Shown here: positions 44,840-57,200 of the stretch, one piece after another
Numbering within the stretch: the first letter of the stretch is position 1
How the letters are laid out: each line of letters begins with the position of its first letter
Assembly: GCF_020360975.1 (NCBI RefSeq)
Contig: NW_025408667.1
Span: 372,001-436,000 of the forward strand
Direction of reading: 5' to 3'
From: Hirsutella rhossiliensis
Lineage: Eukaryota; Ascomycota; Sordariomycetes; Hypocreales; Ophiocordycipitaceae
Length of the DNA stretch: 64,000 nt
Notes under the pieces: model-generated
The model's input: the letters and a program-made list of their open reading frames with translations, nothing else
What the model was told of the DNA's origin: nothing
The model's database searches: none
Position numbers and translations under genes: made by a program

Positions 44840-47800
44840 AAAAGATATATCCTTAGAATAAACCCTTATTATAGATAGCGTTATAACTATATTAAAGATA
44901 TTACTACTTATAAGTATAAGATAACTATCTTATAAGGAAAAGCTTATAGCTTTATAAGCGCGCGTTAAGGAGCTAGAGAAGATAAAACGCTTATAAGATC
45001 GCGTTATATAATTAGAGGAGGAAATTACTAAACGCGCTAGTACTATCGCTATCTATTTAAGGAAGTATTAGCGGTCTTACTCCCTTAAATCGAACGGTAG
45101 TCGCGGTAGCGAGGTTAATATTTAAAATATCGCTTAATTATCTAAACCTATTAATATATAGAAACGTCTAAACTAAACTTACGATCTAAAGGACGCTTTT
45201 AAGGCAGCGCTTAAACGTTTTCGTCGCGATAAAATAAAGATCCTTTACGCGGTAGATTATATATATAGCGACTATAAAGCGAGATAGCGCTAATACCTTA
45301 AAGAATAAACGCTAATTAACTAAACTAAATATAGTATAGATTAAGTAGACTTTAAAGAATAAATACTTATCTTAATTAAGGATACTATAAATAAAGAGAT
45401 ACTATTAGCGATATAATTAAAGGATGCTTACTAACTAGAAAGCTAGTCCCTCTTAAAGTTTAGCTTATACCTTAACTCCTTAAAAAGGCATTTTAAACGC
45501 CTATTAAAAAAGGTATATACTCTTACGTTTTTCGCTAAGCTAGAGCTATAACCTTAAGACTAAATTAACCTTTATTCGTTACCTATTTATACTTATTAAT
45601 AGGAAGAGCTTATATAAGTCGCTTAATAATATTAAGATACTATTATTAATAAGAAGCAACGTATTAATACTACTTTTACCCTTAAAGGAACCGGGAATAG
45701 AAATAATACTATACCCTAAGGTAGTATATATAAGGGGAGGAATTAAAAAGGCTAATAAGCGAGTCTAAATAATTAAGGAAATACTATTAATTCGACTAAT
45801 AACTAGTAAGCTAGCGATATACCTACTAAGGGCTAAACTAAGGGACGTTATAGAGGAAGAGGATCTTTTACTTATTTAGGAATTATATATTTCTAATATA
45901 ATAAGCTAGGATACTTATTTATAGAATATACTAATTCTTTAAAGGTAGAAACCTTAGCGAAGACTCTTTAACTTAATACTATAAAATAAGGAAATAGTAA
46001 GATATTAAGGTAAATACCTCTCTCTTAGTAAACTTAATACCTATAAGATAGTTACTTAAAACTCCTATAATAATATTAAGGCGAAACCCTACTAAAGTCT
46101 ATATATACTTAGATACTTATAGTACCGTTAACCTTATAGATATATACTTTCCCCGATAGTAAGGATTACTATAAGTAGCGCTATTATACCTTAAGTTATT
46201 AAGGCTAAGTAATAATAAGGTAAGGGAGTATAAAGTATAGTTAGTACTACTTTAAATAATAAATATAAGAGGCACCGAAAAGATAGTTACTTATTTCTAT
46301 ATTAGTACAAATAAGTTAACGCTAAATAATTAAGTATTAATCCTTTTATTAGTTACTACCTTAAAGGATAAATATATTTATATTATCTTATAGAAACAAT
46401 AGTAATAGTTTAAGTATTAACTAAGTATCGAAACCCTATAAACTCCCTATAGATTCCTTTAGGAATATAAGAACGAGGTAAGGGTATATATAATAGCGCT
46501 TAATCCTAAGCTAATCCCGCTACTAGATAAAGATAAAGATAAAGGGATTTTATAAGAAGAATAAGCCGAAATCCTACTAACTCTCTACTAGTTTAAAGAT
46601 ACTTTCTTAGTAAATAAATCTAACTTACTATTAATTAAAAAGGGAACGGATTACTTAATTAATTTAATCCTTAATATAGAACCCCTTTATAAACCGATTT
46701 ACCTTCTATTATAAAGGGAACTCTAAGTATTACGCGACTAGATCTAAGATATAATAAGAAGGAAAATAATCTAAGAGTTAAAGAGCCTAGCTAAGGCGCT
46801 TATCCTTTTTATTCTAAAGAAGGATAGTACCTTATAGCTATATATAGACTACTAAGGACTTAACTAAGTTATATAAAAGAATCGGTACCTTTAACCTTTT
46901 ATTTTAGAGATTATTAACTATTATTAAGGAGCTAAGTATTTTTCTAAAATTAATATATAGAATACGTATTAATATATTTAAATTTAAAAAGGAGATAAAT
47001 AAAAGACCGCTTTCTAAACGCGTTATAAATATTTCGAATACCTAGTAATACCCTTTAAACTTACTAATATACTAGCTATATTTTAAAGCTATATCTATTA
47101 AGCGCTTAAGGGGCTTATAGATATAATCTATATAGTCTACTTTAATAATAGCCTTATATACTTTAAGATAAAAGAAGAATATACTAAATACTTAGAATAA
47201 GTAATAGAAAGGTTAAGGGCTATAAAGCTCTATATAAAACTATTAAAGTATATCTTTTATTAATAGTTAGTTAAGTTCCTTAGGTTTATTTTATTTATTA
47301 ATAAGGTATTAATAAACCTTTAATAGGTAGAGGTAGTAGCTTAATAGCTTAACCTATAACCTACTATAATATTTAGGTTTTCCTTAGGTTCTATAATTTT
47401 TACTAACGATTTATATATAGGTACTTAGGAGTTATAGCGCCCCTAACTATATTACTAAAGGGAAGTAAGAATAAGAAGAAGCTAGGGAGTATTAAGCTAA
47501 ACCCTATTAAAAGGGCAGCGTTTTAAGCTCTTAAGGATGCCTTTTAAGGAGCCCTACTCCTTAGATATTTTAATCTAAAAAGACGTATTATATTAAAATA
47601 GATATATTATAATTCGCGATAACAGGGATTATCTCTTAACCTAATAATAAAGGGCGTTATTATCTAATTATATTTTAGTTAAGGAAGTTTACTAGAGCTA
47701 AACTTAATTATAGTATTTTAGACTAAGAACTATTTACTATTATTAAGTTATTTAAATACTAGCGATATTATATTAAAGGAGTAGCGTATAAAGTAAAGGT

Positions 47801-49760
47801 ATTATTAGACTACTATAACCTTTAAATATTTATATACTAGACCTTCTTAAATAGGAGGTAAGTAAGATAATATATATATTTAGTACTATTTAACTTTATA
47901 ATTAAGTATTATATAAGTAAATTAAACCTAGCGGACGCGCTATAAAGAATACCTAGATATAAAGGCGAGAAGCCCTTATCTATAAAACTATTAATAGAGC
48001 TATAAATAAAGCTAGCTATAATTAGTACCGTATTTATAAAGAGGGATAATAAGGCGTTTTTATAAGTAAAGAGATACTTAACCTTAAGTTAATATAAGTA
48101 TAGTAAAGTACCTTTATATAAGGAAAATATATAAGCTTATTTATAGCGAAACTATAATAATTTAAGTGCGAGACCTAAATAATTAGCTAATTAAGCTAAA
48201 GAGAGAGCTAGTTATAAATAATTACTTTTAAAGAAGACCGCTAAAAAAGCGGCCTACTATATAAATATTAATATAATAGAAGTTTTAAAACTACTACTAA
48301 AGTTACTAAAATATACTTAGTCGGTTAATATAGTAATTAATAGGCTAAAAGAAACTAAAGACTTCTTAAAAAGAAAGGGTTTTTAGTTAATACGCCTAAA
48401 TAGACTACTATTATAAAAGGGTTATATTATAGTGCCTTTAAAGGTAGCCTTACGGTAAGAGCTAATATAGCTCTTTTATAACGATCTATTAATAGGATAC
48501 TTTAGCTCTTAATATACTAGTAAACTATTAGTAAGGAACTTCTACTAAGATAGAATAATAAAAGATATAAATAAATATATTTAGTTATACTTAGTATATT
48601 AAGGTATAGTATCTAAGAGGCATTGCCCCTATAGTACTATATAATCGTTACTATATCCTATACGACTATAAGAAGAATTATTAATAGACTTTACTATAGG
48701 TCTACTTAAAGTATAGTATAATAGATAAGACGTTAATACGATCTTAGTAATTATAGACTAATATACTAAGTATTACCTCTTCTTTCCTATCTCTAAGATA
48801 ATAATAGCTCTAGAGCTAGTAAAATTATTCTATTACTAAGTTAAATTAATATATAGACCTCTAAAAGGTATTATCTTAGATAAAGGGTCCTTATTTATAA
48901 GTAAGTTTTAGTTAAATCTTTATTTTATCTTATAAGTAAAATATAGGCTATTAATAGTATTTTACCTATAAACTAATAAGTAAATAAAATAAATAAACTA
49001 AGCTATATAGTACTACTTAAGATACTTTACTAACTTAGAATAAACTAACTAAGCGTTACTCTTATATATTACTTAATTTATATATAATAATATAAAGAAC
49101 GCGATAACTAAGTTATTACTTAATAAAGCGTTAATAGGTTACTAACTAAACTTCTATATTAATATTAAGGACGATATTATTTAAAGGAGGGTACCTAAAG
49201 TAAAAGTAAGAGTTACTAGGCTATAAGAGCTATAAAATAGGCTTAAGGAATACTAAGTAAAAGCTATTAAATCGTAAGTAAAATACTATAATTTAAGGTA
49301 TTAACCGCTTATACTAAAAGTAAGAGACCTTATAGTATTATTAATAAAGAACTTATACCTTAAGGATAAAAAAAGAAAACTTTTACCTAAGTATATTAAA
49401 CCGTTTTAGGTCCTATAAGCTATTAGAAAGTAAATATATCGTCTTATACTCCCTAAGAAGTACTTATACCTTTATAACGTTTTCTATATTAGTCTCTTAA
49501 AGCTATAGAAGGAGCGTAAAGGCACCTATAAAGATAGCGAAACCCTATTAATACTAAACTTAAAAGATAATAAAGGCGAATAAGAAGTCTAAGAAATTAA
49601 AAACTAAAAGAGATCTAAGTATAGTACCTTTTTCCTTATTAAATAAAAAGGATAGCTAGCTAAGTATAACTAATAGGTCGATATTAAAGATATAGCGAAT
49701 AACTAAGACCTTATTAAAGAATATACTACTCGCTTAACCGGGAAAAGGAGGCGTAAGACT
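44840..49760 (+). pseudogene. G3 gag-pol with chromodomain, destroyed by RIP
   Basis: The forward frame shows Gag with a basic stretch and a knuckle at 45888-45929 (all four ligands now Tyr), then protease and RT. The RT catalytic Asp-Asp now reads Asn-Asn at 47144-47149, after VYF. RNase H, integrase (about 48550-49300) and a chromodomain (FLIK, a KG pair, then a conserved DLIKEY end, 49610-49720) follow. Stops are nearly all TAA/TAG at Gln or Trp positions. Confidence 0.8.
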
Positions 49761-49999
49761 AAGTAAGGTAGGGAAACCTACTAGCGTAAGGAGGCGCTAC
49801 TAAATTAGTAATAAATCCCTATTAAATTACTACTAACTTATTAACGTATTAGTACTCCTAAACGTCCTATAAATATATATAAAATAGTAAAATAAGAGAA
49901 TAAAGGAAAACTATTTATACTACTTATTAAATATTATTAAGGAAAATAAAACTAAACTATAACTCTATTAAGACCTTAATAATAAAGGAGAATAAGATT

Positions 50000-51615
50000 A
50001 TTATAATTAAATAAAAGAAGGATAAAACTTATTTATTACTTTTAACTACCCTTCTTCTTTACTAGTATAGTAGGAACTAACTAAGGCGCCCTCTTTACTA
50101 TACTAAATACCTTTAAAAATAATAGAACTACCCTATCCTCCGCTCTTTCTTTATTCTTTATATTAAGACCTATCTTTATTAGTATAATACTTACCTTAGC
50201 CTTAGTTAATAGTAAGGCATGCTACTAAGAAGTATAGCTTATATCGCTATTAATAAGGTAGAGTTTTAACTAAGATTCCTAGGCTTAGTACTCTAAGCTT
50301 ATATAGGCAATATTAAATAAGGGCGCGGGGATAAGGCAAATAATAAGCTCGCGGCGCTTATTAATTAGTATATAGTAGTTAGTACGCTCGACTTAATATA
50401 TCGTTAGGCGGTCGCTAATAAAAGGGTCGGATAAAAACTTATAACTATAAACTTCTATATACTTATAGTCTTAAAGGACTTATAATAAGCTATCTTAGTA
50501 GCGTTAAAAGCCTTAGCTAGATACTATACTATAATAGTAAGATAGCGCTAATTACCCTCTTTAAAAATAAGTATACCTATATTTAAGCTATCGTTCTTAG
50601 TATCCTTATTATTAGTTTTTAGCTTATTAAGCTCGCGTAAGTACTCTATAATAACGACTATATTAGCCTAGTTACTAGATATAAAAGTAGCGGCCTTAAG
50701 AAGGATTAGCTTATTAATTATAATATTTAAAGTTAAGGGGAAACTTACTTAGGTATAGGTCGCGGTATATTTATAGTACTACTTATAGCGCGTTAAGGAA
50801 ACCCCTAAGAAAATATAGCTAATTAAGAGCACCTTAATAAGCTTAGGCTTAGTTATACTATACTCCTTAATAACTATCTTAAAATAATATATATGCTAGA
50901 GCTTATAAAGGATAACCCCTTAGGCCTTAACTAAGCGGGCTTTAGCCTTAGAATAAGTATGCTTTTTTATAGGAGCGCGACTACCTTATACCGCTGCTTA
51001 GGTACCCTTATCTCTAGCGCCGCTATTCTTAAGTTCGTTAGTAAAAGGAGTCGGATCGCGGTTATCTTTATTATTACCGTTAATATTATCTTACCCCTTA
51101 TTTAGCTAAGTATTAAGATTATCTTAGCCCTTATTTAGCTAGGCCTTATCTTTAATATCAGCCTACTTATTTTAGGGAGCGGCCTAGGCGATAATCTCTT
51201 ATTAGCTAAAGCCGCCTTATTAAGATAAAGTAGCTAGGTTATTAGTACTTACCTAAGAGCGCCTAAGTATAGTCTCCTCGCTAGTATTAATATCGCTAAT
51301 AAGGGTAATAAACTTATAAGTTTCTTAGCCTATAGAGGTAGGCTTATTAGTAGTTAAAGTTAAGGTATTTAGCGGGGTAATAAGGGCACGACCCTTACTA
51401 ACGTTAGGTCCTAAACTAAGAGTCTCTTAAGACTAAGATTCCCTTATACCTTTCTTAGCTTTCTTCGATAAAAGGGAACTAGTATTACTATAAGACTTTT
51501 AGGCTAATTACTTATACTTTAAGGGCGAACCCGCCGCTACCTACTCTTATATATAGTATAGGAAATCGGCGTTATAGTTCTTTATCTTCTTTATTATAAG
51601 AGGTATTATTATTAA
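50000..51615 (-). pseudogene. G3 antisense gene, RIP-mutated, unknown function
   Basis: On the minus strand one frame can be followed for roughly 530 codons with only TAA/TAG stops that fit mutated Gln (or Trp). It runs from about 51615 down to about 50000, between pol and the 3' LTR. The N-terminal part is Lys-rich (KKIKNYNADFLYYI). The middle is Gln/Asn/Asp-rich with a short tandem repeat of QLNKGQDN near 51090-51160. The C-terminal half alternates hydrophobic and basic residues. I recognise no domain. The length and frame quality argue for a once real gene. Not similar to the TyY antisense protein by eye. Confidence 0.55.
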
Positions 51616-51699
51616 TAAATCGTTAATAAAAAGTAATATAAAAAGGTATAAGGGATTAATAAAAAAAGGCGTAAAACTCTATAGTAATTATAAGCGGAA

Positions 51700-51765
51700 G
51701 CGTTAAAGAAAAAAAGAAAATAAAAGAAGTAAGAGATATATATATATGCTCTTTATATTATAGTT
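51700..51765 (-). promoter_or_regulatory. Candidate antisense promoter in G3
   Basis: On the minus strand a TATA-rich segment (about 51765-51736) is followed by an almost pure C/T run (51735-51705), upstream of the antisense frame. Same order as in G1 and G2. Confidence 0.45.
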
Positions 51766-51987
51766 ACGCGGCTAATATATAAGCGATACTATAATAGTTA
51801 CTTAGCGGTAACCGCTAGTATAATAACTATTAACGTTATAGAGTATAGACTAACGTATACTTATATAGGTATATACTCGCGATATATAACCGAAACTACT
51901 TCTTTTCTTAACTAAATATATATAATATAGCGAAAGTAATATATATTAAAGATATAGCTAAGATATTTATATAAGAGGGGAGATAAT

Positions 51988-52244
51988 TTTAAGAGCGCTA
52001 CTAAGAGGTATAGGCTAATAAAGTACTTAGGTATATAGTACTAATATATTAATAGGGTATTAGTAGGAAATCGTACTTACCCCGCTTATAAGTTATAGAC
52101 TACTTACTACTTTAACTAAAAAAGAGAAATCCCTCTTTTTATAAGCTTTAGTTTTATAATAAGGAGAATATAATATATATAGTATAGTACCTCTAGCTAT
52201 CTTTACTACCTAACTAATTATACTATAATATATATTCCTTTATA
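51988..52244 (+). repeat. G3 3' LTR
   Basis: 257 bp. It is followed by GCTTA, where G2 RT sequence resumes. Confidence 0.88.
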
Positions 52245-53720
52245 GCTTACTACCTTTTAGCGTTATATTAATAATATATTTTAAGACTTCCTTAATAAGT
52301 TCGCCTTTATATATATAGATAATATTCTTATCTATATAAGCGGCTCTTATAAGGACTATATATAAAAAGTATATAGGTCCTAAAACGCCTTTAACTTTAT
52401 AGGCTCTACCTTAACTTAGATAAGTATAAATTTAAGGTTAAAAGGGTTAAGTACCTAGGCTTTATTATCTATATAAGTATAGGTATATAAGCGGATCCTA
52501 TAAAGATCTAAGCGATCTAAGACTAAGCGGCCCTAGTTATATAGATAGGCGTATAGAGCTTCCTTAAGTTCGCGAACTATTATAGGATATTTATTAAGGG
52601 CTTCCCTTAAATTATAATACCCTTAAACGAGATTACTAAGAAGAGAACCGCCTTTTATTAAGGGCCTATATAAGAAGGAGCGTTCTATATACTTAAGGAC
52701 CTATTCTTATAAGCCTTAGTACTACTTTAATAGGACTTTAACTAGTCTACGTTAGTTAAAGTAGATTATAGTAGCTAGGTACTTAAAGGGACGCTCTCTT
52801 AGGAAGTAAATAAGTAAAAGTAACTAGTAGTATTCTACTTTTATAAGTTAACCTTAGTAAAGTATAATTACGCTATTTATAATAAAGAGATACTAGCGAT
52901 TATTAGCTACCTTAAGTAGTAGTAAGTAGAGCTTTAGAGCTATAAGAGCTTTAAAGTTCTTAAAGATTATAGGAACCTTAAGTACTTTATAACCCGCTAG
53001 TACCTCTTAGAGTAGTAGGCCCGCTAAGCGGAGTACCTCTTACGCTTTAACTTTATAATTAAGTACTAGCTAAGGTAGGACTTTATAGTACTAAACGCGC
53101 TTTCCTAGCGAGATTAAGACTAGCTAATAGGAGCGGATATTAAAGCGCGAGACCTATAGCTTATCCTATAAGAAGCGCTATAGACCTATATAAGAGCTTC
53201 CTTAATAGAGGAAGGCGCGGGGCTAATAAATAAGCGCCTTCTTATACCCCTACCTTAGTTTAGGGAGGAGGGATAGACCGGCCTTAAGGCGCGCGTAGGG
53301 AGGGTATTTTAGGATAAAGCCCTTTAATACCTATAGGATAGGATATCGTCTCTCGACTATACTTATAAGAGCGTACGCCGCGCTATTAAGTCTAGTATAC
53401 GATACTTAGATTTAAAGCTAAAGCTAAAGGTATAGGTAGCCGACTATTATATCGACCTATAGGGGCACCTATATTAGCGGGGGAGACTATAGGTGCTAGG
53501 AATACTATATACTATAGAAGCTAAGGAGAAAGATAGACCGCTAGAGCTAGATAAGTAGAACGAGCTCTAAGAGAGGCTAGTCTAGCTTATATATAACTTT
53601 AGTATTATAGGTTACTTAAGCTAGTAGGGCACGGTACTAGGCCTTATAGGGGACTTTTACTAGCCCCTCTTATAGTACTATATTCGCTACTTCTTTTATA
53701 ACTACGATATCTATAGCTAT
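52245..53720 (+). pseudogene. G2 pol, middle part (RT palm to integrase)
   Basis: Continues G2 RT. The active site reads Tyr-Ile-Asp-Asn at 52312-52323, the second Asp lost to a G-to-A change. RNase H and the first half of integrase follow, up to the C2 insertion. Compared with G1, about 90-130 bases of G2 are missing at the C2 insertion point. Confidence 0.77.
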
Positions 53721-54288
53721 TCTTAAGGTATATAAGCAAAAGCGGAATTTTAGGAAATTAAGGAATTACGTAAGACTACGTAATAGAGGGGAGGAAGGAG
53801 TATAAGGTAGGATTTTCAACGGAATTTATTGGTAGTGTATTAGTATATAGAAGAGGTGTTAAAGTTAATGATTCTGTATCTATCTACTAGCGGACATGCT
53901 GTCTTATATAGACAATTGTAGCTGAACGGAAGAACCTTTCGGGACCAGATTTAGGCTGCCGTATAGCCCTAAGACTAGGGAATTCCGTGATATCTCGAGT
54001 GAATCTAGAAGTGTCTTGGTTCCACTGCTATTCGTGTTTAGAGGAGGTTGGTCGTGCTGGTGTTCTTAAGAGGTCTTAGCTAGCATTCTAAGCTAGCTCT
54101 ATTCCTTCGATTCCCGATTGTACGATAACCGGCAGCCCGTTTAATGCATAATGACATGTAAAATGACGAGCGATTCTTGCTCTATAGGTTGAGATTTTGT
54201 CTATAATTAATATACTACGTATTAGCTTATATAATCGGGAGAGTATATTATAGCTGCTTTATTTATAGTAGGAACACCGTTCCTTATA
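53721..54288 (-). repeat. C2 3' LTR
   Basis: 568 bp. It differs from the 5' copy by about ten to twenty scattered bases, many but not all RIP-type. Confidence 0.9.
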
Positions 54289-57200
54289 GCCTCCCTTAAA
54301 GAGTAGATTTATATACTCTTTACTAATTTATTTATAGTAGTATATATATAGGGTAAAAACCTAATATAGGAAAACTATTCTTATACCTTAATAGGATATA
54401 TAAAAACCTATTCTTTCTTAGGAAAAAAAAATATCCTTAGGTATATACTAATGGAAAAACCTATAGTAGGAAAATTTTATAGTTATAATAATTATTTATA
54501 GGATAACCTTATATAAGGTAAAACCTATTATTGCTAGGAAAATCTTAATAGATAAAAACCTAGTAAATATTTCTCTAGGAAACCTAAAAAGGAAAACCTA
54601 GTAGGGAAAGATATAGAAAGCATAAGAAATATCTAAAACCCCTTTTAATTGCTTAGGAACTTATATTAAGGATAGACCGTCTCTAAATTTATAGAGTAAT
54701 CTAAGTCTTAATTCCTTCAAAAAATATTAGCTATATTATCTTCTAATTTAATATAAAAACACTAATTTCCCTTCTGTTATACTAGTTCTAGTATAGTAAT
54801 AGGCTAATCTTATATGCTTAGACCTTTTATAAAATTCCGGATTTTCTACAATTTAATAGCAGCAGTATTATCCGTTAAAATAGGAGGTATAGTATTAGGA
54901 ATCTTAATAGATAGATCCTTAGTAATATTTTTAAAAAGCATATTTAAATAAACAGCTTCTTTATTTCCTAAGGCTAATATACTCTGCTTCGTAGGTAGAA
55001 AGGGTAACGGCTTTCTGCTTAGAGCAAGCCTAGCTTATTATATTATTATATATATAAAAACAGTAACCGGAAAAGGATTTTCCGTCCGTTAAATCCGACG
55101 CCTAGCTAGAGTCGGTAAAACCCTTTATACATAGATAGGTAAAAGGGATATTATAATTATATTTAATCTTTAGGCTAGGGAATTTATTTAAATATTTCTA
55201 AATTATATTTAAAGCCTTAAAATGCATTTAGTCGGGCTTAGCCGCGAATCTAGCGCAGGAAATTATAGAATATAAGATATCTAGCCTAGTAAATAAGGCT
55301 AAGTATAATAGAGAACCTATTTCTTTCTAAAATTATAATATATCTTCCTTAGAAGGTAATTCCTTTGCTTTTATAAGCTTAAAGCCTATTATAGTGGTAA
55401 ATTCAAAGTTCCTAAACCTTCTTTATTAAATTCCTTTAATTTATTTAAGGTATAATTTTCTTAGGATATATATAGCTCTTTATTTTCTCGGTTTATTATA
55501 ATATTTAGACCTAAGAAGTCTTTTATATCTCCTAAGATAGTAAAATCTAGGAATTTAGATAATTCTTTAAATAATCTTTCTTCTATTATAGACTTAGAGG
55601 GCCCTACTATAAGAAAGTCGTCGACGTGAATTGCTAAGGCTATACTATAGTCCTTATTTATAAATACTCCTTCGTCTATTAAAAGAGGAAGAAATCCGAG
55701 ATTATTTAGTATAATTTTTAAATAATTATACTAGAGCTTAGGACTTTGTTTTAGGCTATATAATGCTTTCTTTAGCTTTGCTTTAATTTGACCGGTTTTA
55801 TATAGGTCTAGGAACTTAGTTAATTTAATTCCTTTAGCTCTATAAGCTAATCTATATTTTAAATAATATTCTTTAAGAGCGTATTCTTCGTAGCCTATAG
55901 GAAGATCGATATATACTTCGCTATCTATATCGGCATATACGAAGGCATTTGTTATATCTATTTATAAAGCTTCGAATTCGTAGATAATAGCTAAAATAAG
56001 TGGAATTCTAATAGATTTAGGTCTAGCCGTAGTCGAGAAGGTATCTAGGAAATCTAAGCTATAGATCTACTTAAATCCCTATATTACGAAACGGGCTTTA
56101 TATTTTATTATATTATTTTAACTATCCTTCTTAATAGTATAGACCTAGCGGCCTCCTATAGCCTCCCTATCCCTAAGGAGGTAGGAAAATTCCTAAGTTT
56201 TATATTTAATTAGCTAGATAATTTCCTTAATTATAGCATCTTTCTAAAATGCTATTTCAGGGCTATTTATTGCCTATTTATAGGTCTTTAGAATTTTTAG
56301 ATCCTGATTTTCTATACTAGCTAGAATTAACTCTATAAAATCGTAGTTTAGAAATAAATTAACGTTAGGGTATTCGATATAGTTAGAATCGAACCCTTCC
56401 GGCTTCTTAGGTAATTCTACTACTATTTTACTAGTAGTAGGAATAGGATCGTTATTTAAAGACTCTTCTTCTATAAAGGGCGAGGGACTTTTATCTCTAG
56501 GTTCTTTAGTAGCTTCCTCTATAGGGATATAGCTTTCTAGCTTATCTTTATTCGGAATAGAATTAAAATCAAAGGTATTATTACTACTAGAGATTTCTAG
56601 ATTTTTTATAAATTTATTTTCTAGTATAGTAATATCTCTAGAGATAGTAATCTTTCTCTTAGAAAAATCCTAGATTTTATATGCATTTTCTAAATAGCCT
56701 ACTATTATTCCCTTAAAAGCTCTATTATCTAGCTTATCGTTAAGGTCTTTATTCTTATAATATATAAGGCTTCCGAAGGTCTTAATTTTATTTAAGGTCT
56801 CGAAGGGTAGTATTATATTATCCCTCTTTTCTATAGGACTTTTAAATCCTATCGCAGAATGCGGTGATCTATTATATAAATAGGTAGCTGTTAAAACAGC
56901 TTCTCCCTATAGATATTTAGGAAGCCTAGCAGTAAATAAAAGAGCTCGTACTTTTTCTAATATAGTACGATTTATTCTTTCTATTCTACTGTTAGATTCC
57001 GCGTCCTAGGAGGACTAGAATTAAAGGTAATTCCTTCTTTTCGTAATAGAGCTTTATTTTATATATAAATTCTTTAGCATTATTAGAAAATGCTTCTCTA
57101 ATCCTAGTATTTTTAGGGTTATTTTCTACCCTATTTTTAAATTCTAGGAACCTATCTAGAGCTTCTCCCTTTTTTCGAAGAAGGTATATTTCTAGATATC

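Larger units (their letters stand above)
44437..52244 (+). mobile_element. Ty3/gypsy element G3, full length, RIP-mutated
   Basis: LTRs of 257 bp each (44437-44693 and 51988-52244) lie between GCCCG (44432-44436) and GCTTA (52245-52249). These match as a 5-bp duplication if three C-to-T/G-to-A changes are allowed. The intact family copy in G1 confirms the original target. Gag, RT, RNase H, integrase and a chromodomain (about 49610-49720) run forward. About 2.2 kb between pol and the 3' LTR hold a long antisense gene. It is also the family of the fragments at 1-888 and 7095-7405. Confidence 0.9.
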
